Source: Panopea generosa
Taxonomy: Eukaryota > Mollusca > Bivalvia > Adapedonta > Hiatellidae
Direction: 5' to 3'
Length of the DNA: 64,000 nt
Assembly (NCBI GenBank): GCA_029582155.1
Contig: CM055897.1
Span: forward strand, 14,498,482-14,562,481
The notes beneath the pieces were generated by a model. It saw nothing but the letters and a program-made list of their open reading frames with translations, ran no database searches and was not told where the DNA came from. The translations under genes and the position numbers were made by a program. Shown here piece after piece: positions 39,201-50,900 of the stretch. Within the stretch, counting starts at the first letter, position 1, and each line of letters opens with the position of its first letter.

Positions 39201-42200
39201 ACTAGTACCTTTTCAATATCTTTACCAAGTATTTATTATAGAAATCAGCATTTTAAGGGGTTCTATATACATAATCTTTATATAATTTGTTTTATCAACT
39301 GTAACAAAAAATGTATGTTTACTAAAATATATTAAATGCTAATATTGTATGGAGTGTCTGATAAAGAATGATTTTCATTTTCTTTATAACAATAGTGTTG
39401 GACGGAAAAACTGCTATATGGTTTGTGCTGGCGACTTACAGCAACGCTACGGCAGCAGTAGCCAGGATGTGTCGTCGAAGCGATCCTCACCTGGTCTTCT
39501 AATTGGCTGTACCATAGATACTTCCACAGGTGTTCTTGCATTCTCTGTGAATGGGAAGGAAGTGGCTAACAAGTTTCAGGTAATAAATAACGTGTGTCAT
39601 TTAAATTGAATGCCATATGTATTCTATACTGAGTTCAAAAAAGGCTTATATCTTTGTCTATATGTAAAAATTGTCTACACTTAAGTGACTTTAAACCATT
39701 TTAATAATCTCCATTTGCAAATTACTTGAAACCATTCTAGTAGTCTCGATCTACAGATGACTTAAAACATTTCAACAGTCTTCACTTTTGAATGACTTGA
39801 AACTAAACTATTCCGTTTCCAATTCACCTAGGCATCTTACTACATACAGTCATTAAACATTTGCTGCAATGATATTTCCAGCATAGGGGCATGGTTAAAA
39901 AAAACTAAAAAAACTATTTCAAACTTTCTACAATATTTTTCTTCTTCAAATCTGTGCTTTTCTTATGTATTTCTTTACATATTTTCAGGTTGAGCCAGGT
40001 GCCATGTTGTTCCCAGCTGTTATTTTATACAATATTTTCAGGTTGAGCCAGGTACCATGTTTTTCCCAGCTGTTATTTTGATATACTACTTTCAGGTTGA
40101 GCCAGGTACCAAGTTATTCCCAGCTGTTATATGCGAGCCATCAATCAAGGAGATGTTACAGTTTGAGCTGGGAAGCACTAGGGTAAGTCCTCTTTCCTTA
40201 CATTGATCAAAAATGATTTCAATTTTTCTTCAAAAGTTTTGAATATGTACAATTATCCTTATTATTATAAAATTCAATATTTTTGCTGGACGTTGTCAAC
40301 ATAATCTTGTTATAGTATACTCTATAGTGTAATGCCTTATTTCAGTTTTAAATATTTTTTATTTCAGACTGCACTTCCGTTGTCTGCTGCAGTGTTCCGA
40401 GGACCCAAGAATGTGGTACCAGCATGTCCACCAAGACTGGATGTACAATCACTGGTTCCCAGCAGTTGGACACGTATGCCTCACAACACATCATATGTCA
40501 ACTCGCTCAAACTATCAGACATCAGGGGATGGAGTATGCTCTCGGAGAAATCTGGTATTCATCCCACACCCTTGTATTTCAATACTTGCTTCATCTTTAT
40601 CAATTTTACTTTGTACTTGTCTTTGAGTATAAAGATATTCTTTATGGCAGTATTAAAAATATATATTGTTTTTTGGCAAAATATACTGGCTACTGCAGAA
40701 TAGTAAGAAAGCAAGAGGCAAAAATATCACTTCCCTATCCAAGGTTGATTACCTCGCAAGATCAAATTATTTACATGTGAACTTCATTAATTTTTTAAAA
40801 TCTTCTAATTAACTGTATTAAATTAATATTTTTGCAATATATTGCTAGCTTCTTCAGAAAAAAGGAAAGTAAGAGGAGAAATATCTTTCCCTTCTTCAAA
40901 GTTGTTGGTTACTGTACAACATCAGATTATTTATATGTGTACGTCATTATTGTTTGCTATAATATGTACATGTCTGCTTCGTTAGTTATTATACATGAGA
41001 TCATTTCTGTGTTTCTCAGTGCATGTTAGATCAGTTATACCGTATATCCTCACGTATATTGCACATCTGCGTATATCGTGCATCCATGATTTAAGATCAA
41101 TAACTAAAAAAATATATGTGTATATCGCGCATCATAATTTTGAAATCTCGTTTAGATTCCGCTGTGGCGACATGTTGGAAGGAATACCTGACTTGATATG
41201 ATAATTCCCAAGATTTTATACACACTCAAAATACTTGACACTTCTCATCACTGTCTCAATACATACTCAGAGTTGTCAAAACCTGCCCAGGCGTGCAATT
41301 AAGATGTCAACTAATATGCAGAAGCCACATGGCAGCACCTGCTTTCAATACTCCGAAATGACCGGTGACGCTCGTACACAGTCATAATTATCGGAAATAA
41401 AAAATTTACATAAAAAAAAATTGAAATCTTCTGTAGTTATGTATATCGCGCATCCCTTCTCGAAGATCTTAAAAGTTGGAAAAAAAACGCACCTAATACG
41501 TGAGCAGAAATGGTAAGTAACCTACTAATTGTGTTTTTCAGTGCCAGTGTTGTCCATCTACATTCCTGAGGAAGACAGATCAGTTGATATACTAGACCTT
41601 ATAGAGTATCCTCATTTACTCACGTAAGCATGCATTCAACTTTACAAGTAACAAGTTTTTTATAGGATATTTAATCGGTAAAATTTAAAAGAATAGATAA
41701 ATGTCAACTGTTGCCTTCATCAGCAGAAATTTGAAAACTTGAAGCAGATAATGTATTTGTAAATATCAGATTTAGCTTTTCAATTAACTCCTATGGATTT
41801 TACACTATCCAGTAAGGAATTATATAGAGGAGGAAAGGCAACTGTTTGAGATTGTGTGAACGCTCACGTATTCCTCAAAATCTTGCAATATCTCAATTTT
41901 AATTATCTTCACTTCCATTCATCTCAGGAATACAAAATTCTTGCACTGCAGAATATGAAAATAATCCTTTTCCTATTTTGATGTAGTTTCATTCAGTTAT
42001 TTCATATTTCTTTCAGTTTCCATGCCAACACATTAGAGTTGTACCAGGCTGTGTGTTCCCATGGTAACCACACTGTTGCCAATATACTCAAGAACCATGT
42101 AGACATTCTTCAGTTGATGTACTGCATACAGAGTGAATGTAAGTGCTGGACAACAAACTGCAGTTTTCCTTGGTAACATAATCTGACAATATACTCGCAT

Positions 42201-44870
42201 ATTGTCAAATCAAACTACAAATTATGATGATGCTACTATCACCTACCAGTATTTCCATGGCTACCACACTTTAATTTTTCACGGTAACAGTTTTAGAGGC
42301 ATTTATTTGACATGTTGTCAGTGATGTAACTGATGCATTAGTAAGGTTTTATTTTGTGTTGCTATAGTAGCATTATTCATAAAAAAACATATTTTGACAA
42401 ATAATGAATTCATATTAAAGTGAGTATAATGTGAATTAATTGAGCACTATAGTTATGTCTCTTCTTCTAAGGTAGACATATTGTTTTTATGCTCGCCATC
42501 TGTATGTTTATTACAAAAACATGTCCAGATAACTCATCCTACACCTGTGGTCAGATTTAGCTGAAACTTGCTGGGAGATTTGGTTGTGCAATTACCTGTT
42601 GTGTTTCTGTTTGATGATATTTCTAGCTATGCCATTAAAAACAAAAAGCCAGTATTATCATTGTATATAAGACTGGACCTGCTGTAAAATATAAGTGTTA
42701 AAAGTTTTAGGTTGAGTTGCATTTTTTTTTCTTTATATAAAAATAAGTGGATTCTTGATTGGAATGCTCATTCCTATATAATATTACATCTCCACGACCT
42801 TTATTTGGTTAACATATAGACTATTGAAATAATCTTTGAAAAAAAGGATCGCTTTGTGTTTTGGTGTTAAATGTGATGTTACTTTTTTTCAGACTTGTCT
42901 GGTCCATTGCGTATTGGCTTCCATGATCTGCTAATATCCATGCATCTTGATTCTCACGCTAGAGCAAGGTAAGTTGTAAAGTCACTTAATATCTTTACAC
43001 CCTGCAGCAAAGTTTAGGGGGTATACTGCTTATAATTGCGTTACATTCATTTGGAAAGTAAATGAGCCGAGCTGGCTTTGAAACATAAGGATGAAAATGT
43101 TTAATCTATTCTCAAGCATTCAGAGATATCAGGGGGTTGGATTTGTGCGGAGTAGGCAATCAATCAAATTGTGTCAATAACATAAACTTGGTATACAGGC
43201 ATATGATTACAACATTGGCTGTCGCAATTATGTATTACTTTACAGAGAGGACCAAATACGGTGACAGTTGCTACTGCTACTAGATATCTAATATTTAAGA
43301 ATTCTAGATACTTGTACATGTGATTTTTTTTTGTATTTACAGACAGATGACAGGGAGAGAGTACATCATCCCCCTGACCAAGTCCATGAGAGACTTGAGT
43401 CTGTACCGCCAACTGAGTCCACACAGCAATGGCTACAAGATCAAACACTCCATACCCAACATGGACGCCAGCGTCTCCATCAGACCACAACTTACCCTTA
43501 CAAAGAGTGAGATTGAGGCCAGGTTGGTATGACATAACCATGTACTGTCAAACCTCTGAAAGCAACCACCTCTATTAAGCAGCCACTTGTCTTAAACAGT
43601 CCCGTTTGCTATTTCCCATTTCCCATTTCTTATGCTTTCAAAGTAAATTAACCTGTTATAAGCAACAACCTGTCTTAAGGTCACTTTTGATCCTTCCCTT
43701 GACTGGTTGCCCGTTTTCGATGTTCTAGTCACAAGCTCAAAATAAAAACTGGTCGTCACGAAAATATTGAAAGGCAAGACCGAAAGTGTACATATTGTTA
43801 TATTCATGCGAATATAAACGTTATAGAAGACGAATATCATGTATTTTTTCTGTGTCCGAGATATGCGGATCTGAGACTAAAATGTTTACAGTCTTGGTAT
43901 TCCGGTGAAAATAACTTAGAAGATTTTTATCAGCTACTACAACTAAATGACACCTTGAAACTTAGGAAATTAGCTGCATATATCCATTTTATTTTGGTAC
44001 GAAATGAGTCACAATTATAATAGAAAAGAATATTGTAAAATATTTCCACATAAATTGTATGCCATATTTCATTTCATATTTTGACACTACTAAATGTTTG
44101 TAAATAATGATATGTATTTTGGGCCGGAGGCCTCTATTTACGAAATAAAGGATTTGTATTTGTATTTGTTTGGCTGTACTAAGGTTATAAAATTTTGTTC
44201 ATGCTCTACTCAAATTCGTACTCGAACACATTTTCCAGTATTCATATAAAAACAAATTAAAGCATAAACACTTGACTCAGTATTAATGCTGATTTGAAGT
44301 AGAAAGTTATATCTAGGTACTTTAATTTTTGAATTGTTATAACCAGTCCAATTATTTTTAGTTGAAATGGACTGACCTTGACACTTGAATATAAAGAACA
44401 TTTTTTTCAATTTCAAATGCTTATACTGATATGATGTTTCTTTCGATTTCAGGAATTTGACAAAGAGCCGTGCGGAGACATCGCCCTTCTTCCCGATGGA
44501 CCGTCTAAAGATGTTTATGATGCAGGCCCTGACATTAGCAGTGGAAAAGGGAGCGGCTCACATCAGGGATCCCATTGGAGGATCCAACGCTAATCTGTTT
44601 GTGTAAGATCTTTTATTTGTTAAGTGAAAAGTAAAACATGAGACTGATATAACAATCAATATTGATGACGTCAGAGAAATAAATTTGAAATCGTCAAGAA
44701 ATACCACTTTTTAATCTTGTTTATTCTTTAAACTTGGATATTTTATATATAACCATAAGATGTTGCAGGAGTTGAACAAACAGTTAGTTTTGACTGTCAC
44801 AGGTGGTAATGTGCCCTTGAATCAACAAAGATACATCTTTGCTATTCCCTCAATAAGCATCCATGTACCA

Positions 44871-44928
<58 letters not shown>

Positions 44929-47900
44929 CCTTTCATAGAATATGGTGTCTGTGTTCTCATAACATTCAGTCAGTTCAGGCTGTTACTTGCCAATCTTGAC
45001 TTTTCATTTTATATTGTGATGGTGTTAACACATCACTTATTTCTCGAGTTATGTTTGTTGTTTCAGGCCACTACTGAAGACATGTGACAACCTGCTGGTG
45101 ATGGGACTGCTCACGGATGATGACATGCATCAACTGTTATACCTCATTGATCCAGAAACATTCGACGACAGTAAAGGTAAGTGCTTCATACCATTTATTG
45201 CTTTATAGTGTAAGGTATGTCTGAATATTTAGCATCATTTTCATGCCATTGAGGGCTAATAAACAATCAGTCAACCTTGTAGGAATCCTGGAAGGTTGGT
45301 AAGAAAATATTAACTTTTCCAACTTGAATCAACGGTGAGAGACGAATGACAATGAGATGTTATATTGTATATCAATTATCTCTGAGATTGTTGCCAGTTG
45401 GGGATTCAGACTCATGACCCCTGGATTGATAGTCAGACACACTTTCTACTGAGCCAAGCAGGCCCAGTGCTGTATTGTAAGGATTCTGTATCATTCTTAC
45501 TTTAGCAATAGTATAAAAACAGTATCAATCTCAAAACAGTAAAATTCTCAAATGTTACTTACTAACAGATTATTAAGTGAAAATTATGAAGTATAATAAG
45601 CTAACATAAATAATGGCATCAACAGATCTGCTATGTATGTGTATCAGATAGAAATCCTAAGTTTTAGTCTTTAGTAGGTGGTTATTCTACTGTCTATTTT
45701 TCAAGTGGTTCTATGTCAGTCTGAACCTCACTTTAGATAATTTTAGTTTGTGCTTATTTCAGACAAACACAAGAGGAAAGGTCTTCTTCACATGAAGTTA
45801 GCTGAACCAGTCAAGCTGGAGGTAGGTTACTATTGAAGTTGGTTCTACCAAGGACTTGTATAGAAAGATAAGAAACTTGCATCTCAGTCATGACTAAATG
45901 TTGATGAAACAGCACACAAAGGATTCATTATTTGCAAATTAACCATTCATAATTCACAGGCAACTGATTTCTTGTACATAAACTGTAAGTTGTATGTAAT
46001 CTTAGATGTTAAAACATGTTTCGATCACACAAATGATCTTGAACTAAAGATATTGAGGTTTGAAGGAAAAATTATTGTAATTTGTAGTTATTTTAGCTGC
46101 ATTATACAAATTTTGTAATCACAAGTTCTACAACAATTTTAAAAACAAATTTCCGGGAATGGTTTTATTGACAATTTCACTCTGCAGTGTAAGAATTTTG
46201 ATCTGTGTTCCTGAGATGAATGGCAGTTAAGATACTTTAAAACGAGATATTGCAAGATTTTGCGTGAATACGCGAGCGTTCACAAAATCTCAATAAGTAG
46301 CCTTACCTTCTTTATATAATTCTTTGGTTCTACAAAATAAATCTGAAATTTTAAGAATTTGTTTCATACATATTTGGCTTATAAACAGTCATGATTATTA
46401 CAATTTTGTGGGAGTTGGGGGTTAGAGAGCCAAAGTATCTTACTTTCTTGCATTATTTTTAATAACACAAATCATCTTTTTCTCACAGGTATGCCGTATT
46501 CTGCAGCATCTATGTGATCTTCAGTTGAGACACAGGATTGAGTCCATCATAGCATTCTCCGATGATTTTGTTGGTGCCTGTCAGAATGTAAGTTACGCTG
46601 TTTGTAGTAATAAGTTTTGGTTTTATTACAGAGGTATCAAAGCTAAAAATGTATCTCATTTTTTTCTACACAGTTTGAACATATGACAGTAAGACAGTGA
46701 CTGTAGGACTCCTCCATGTCCATCAGGAAGTTGCTAAGTACAGGTGGAACTACTTTTTTTAAAAAAATGAACACGAGTGCGGGGAATGCAATATTGTTGT
46801 TCTTCTTTTTCCGTTACTGCACAAAATCCCACTCTTGGGCATCGTCGTACAATTGTTAGAGGTGATTAAAAACTCATTCATTCTCTTTCTGATAATAATC
46901 ATCAATTTCAGTTCTACAAATGACCAGAACTTTAAATAAAAATTGTCATGAAAGTTTTGCATTTTTACAGGACCAACTTCGACGTTACATTGACATAAAA
47001 CAAGCCAACCTGCCTTCATCTGTAACTGCAAGAAAAACAAGGGAATTCAGATGTCCACCTCATGAACAAGTAAGACTGTCCAAGACTATGTTATAGTCAT
47101 ATGAGACATTTAACTCAGTCTTATTTCCTTATACTACTCATAGTGATAATATTTGGCTTGGAATTGATATATGTTTAATTTAAATTTAAAATGATTGAAT
47201 AAAAAGTGTTGAAATATCTTTCTGGACAATCTTACTCAATTTATTTGGTGAATCATGAAACAGTTCTTTACTGGTTTGTTTGAAAATTAAGCATCATTAT
47301 ATATTATATATATATTATATTATACCAATGATGGCTAACAGATGATCAGTTAACCTAACCAATCTTTTCTGGAATCCTTGGTGGTTAACCAGTACTGGAG
47401 CACATCCATCTTTGCAAGTAACTGATAACTTGCTAACTTAAATCAGCAGTGAGAGACGAATGACAATGAGACACAATGTCATATATCGATCAATGTGGAG
47501 AATGACCTGGCACAGATTTGAACTCTTCACTCCTGGATTGATTGTCAGACGTGCTACCAACTGAGCTTACCAGGCTTGGTTACTCCAACTGCCCTGACTC
47601 AGGCTGCCAAACAAGTCAGTAATTTAATCAGTGATCACTAATGGTGTCTAAGTGAACACTACATTGTATTTACGTTGAAAACCAATGCCATGTGGCCTGT
47701 GGGCAGAATGATTGTTGATCTCATGTCAGGTCCATTATGGGGTGAATTGTAAAATGATTCTCTAATAGTAGATACCAAATATTACAAACTATTTTCTTTG
47801 ACCTGTGATTCTAAGCATTAATTATATTTATGCTTCATTAGATGCGTAACCTGCTGGCATTTAAAACCGACGTAGAAATGTATCACAACTGTCCATGCCG

Positions 47901-50900
47901 GGACGACATTCGAGATATGCTCTGGACCTTCCACAAGAACTTGCTGAGTCATTGTGCCATGCCAACAGCCATTGATGAGGAGACCTCAAAGATCGAAGAA
48001 CCAGAAGAGAAGGAGGTGCAGTCATCATCAATGTCGGACAAACTGATGCAGCTGGTGTGGAAGACGAAGGAGGAGGAGAAAGTAGAAGTGGTGAAGAGTG
48101 AGGAGGGTAAGATAGGTAAACACGCTTTGCTTACTTACATATCCAACAATATAGGCTGTGTGAATGGGGGTAACTCAATGTTTGGAGAGTGTGGGCAAAC
48201 TTCACACAAAATTTCATTTTGAACAATGTTGGTTGAAACATTTGTAAACTGCTTTTAACCTAAATAACTCTGGGTGATATATCCTTGGCTTTTGACACTA
48301 TTTAATGTTAGTGACGGCATCATAACAATAACAGAAACTTCTTTAGTTCAATGAGATAATTAATTTCATAATATTTGGAAATTAATTTCACACAGTCTGT
48401 ATTCTGCTATGTATTGCACTAGCTCTTTACATATAGAAGTATACCATGTAACAGTAGAATTGTTTCTTGTATTATACTTGTATTTATATATATATATAGT
48501 TGCATTGTAGCTTTATAGTCAACTTTGTATGTTGCTGGGTATGTTTGGTGGTGGTTTTATTAATGGATTCATTTCAGTAAAACCTTTGTATAGGACTTTT
48601 TTTTCTATTTTGATTGAGGGTTGACATAAATATATACATTTATCTTTTTAGTATAAAAGATTACATGTATATGTTTAAACAATACATATAATTGCTTGAA
48701 ATTCATTAAAATGAAGAAGTTGAAAAAAATACTCATAGTGTGTGTATCCGGTACCAGAGATCGATTCCCTAATTTCCACTGTGGTCCATTAAGACAGGTG
48801 ATATTGCAGATAAATCTATCGTAAAAAATAATTACTTATTGGCATAAAAGACAATTTTATGCCATCTTTATTGGATGTTACTACACTAAAACATAATTAT
48901 ACCCCAGTAAATTAAATGATGTGGTGTTGTCGTTTTTTCCAAGTTCATCTTAAACAATCATCGTTAAAATTATTAAAAGTGTACTTTAAGTGAAACTTTG
49001 CACATGGCTTCCAAAAGAATGTTTTTATTAAATTTGTATGTCTTCTCATTAATTTTTTTCATAGTTTTAATTCTATTTAGTATTATTTTTTGTATCTTTG
49101 TAATAGAAAACAAGGGATGATCAGTAAGTTCAAAAATAAATTTCAAATATTTTAAACTGTTAGAGTGAACTTTAATTTAAATAAAGAAAAATGCATAGAA
49201 TACTGGTTTGGAGAGAAATGTATGAAGGCAGCGCAATCACACTAAGGGTGCCAGGTTCAAGTCTTGGGCTGGTGTTACTCTTGCTGTGATACGTCACTGA
49301 AACATTTGAAGAATTCAATACAAAAACAGTCATGGCCGTAGTTACACTGCACTTCAAAAATAAAATCATGCATAGTTTTATAGATACAGAAATAGTTCTG
49401 TGCTTTTAACTTTTACATTAATTTTTTCATTCTCTCTACACTGGTAGGAATTCTGCTTCTTGTTAAAAACTTTAATGTGTGAGATTGGACTGGCAACAAA
49501 AATTACAGATGCCTTATTGTGCAGCAAAATTAAAGGGTTTTCTTCTGTAAAGTATTTGTTTAGTAAATGCACGAACATAGTGATCACCCCTTATACATTG
49601 TGTACCTATATAATCATGTAAAATGTTTCATTTATTAAGCAAAGTTATTTTGTCAGCACTGGTTCATATTGTAGTTTTGTATATTGTTGCAGGTCATTAA
49701 CTTTCTTCATCATGCACAGATTCCTTTAAGTATAAAACACCATTTTTATTTATATAACTATGCTTTGTATATCAAGTAAGAGTTTTGAAAATGTTCAGCT
49801 TTCTTTTGGTTGTTCAAATATCAAACAGTTGTACCATTGCATAAAAAAACCTTGCCTTAATGAAAACCTGGTATCTGTCTGTGATTGGCTCTAGCAAATT
49901 CTAACCATTCAATCATTCATTTGAAAGAGCTTTCAATGACTGCTGCACAAGTTATATGTTATCTTAAACTATGAATTGTGTAAAGCAACTTCAGTACTGA
50001 GGAGATGGTCTAGGTGTAGAGTGTTCACCTCTTATGCTGAAGGTTGTGTCTGCCTCGCATGCTGAAGGTTGTGGGTTTGACCCTGAGCTGGGTTAGAGTT
50101 TCCGCCTCGCATGCTGAAGGTTGTGTGTTTGATCCCTGGCTAGGGTAGAGTATCTGCCTCACATGCTGAAGGATCTGTGTTCGATCCCTGGCTAGGGTAA
50201 AGTATCTGCCTCGTATGCTGAAGGTTGTCGGTTCGACCCCCAGCTGGGGTAGAGTATCCGCCTCACATGCTGAAGGTTGTGGGTTCGACCCCCAGCTTGG
50301 GTAGATCATCCACCTCGCATGCTAAAGGTTGTGGGTTCAATCCCTGGCTGGGTCATACCAAATTCTTGAAAATGGTACTTGCAACTTCCTCACTTGGTGC
50401 TCAGCACTAAAAGATAGTTCTAGGTATAGTCAACCTGTTGTCGGTATAATGTGACAGGATGGGGTATTGACAGCACTCAAAATACTGTCTCGACAATGTC
50501 GCAAAAAAAAACTAAAAAAAAATTTGTTGAAAGTGACGCTTAACACCATACACCAACAACGTCAGTACTGAAGATTATCACTTGAACCACACATTTTCCT
50601 TAGATATCACCATTGTTTGGTTTGACATAAAGAGGAGGTTCTCTAACTTGTTATGCAAGGTGTAGTATATATTCATCAAGTTTTAATAATTACAGTCAAA
50701 CCTGTATAAGCGGTCACCTCTATTAAGTAGCCACTTGTCTTAAGCAGCCACATTTGTTATTTCCCATTTATATGTCCTTTCAGAGCAAATTAACCTGCAT
50801 TAAATAACAACCTGTCTTGAAAGGCCACTTTTGCTCCTTCCCTTGATTGGCTGCTTAAAGACAGGTTTTACTAGGGGTGTAACTGTTCAGTTAAACCACG

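Noticed and set aside
39989..40041. First copy of the exon 32 start as a usable exon
   Set aside because: It is 53 nt from the next copy, so reading through is frameshifted and meets TGA; only the second copy is in frame.
50025..50309. Minus-strand frame with GVEPTTFS repeats
   Set aside because: Antisense reading of the multiplied SINE head; GVEPTT-type frames are a common artefact of tRNA-like heads.
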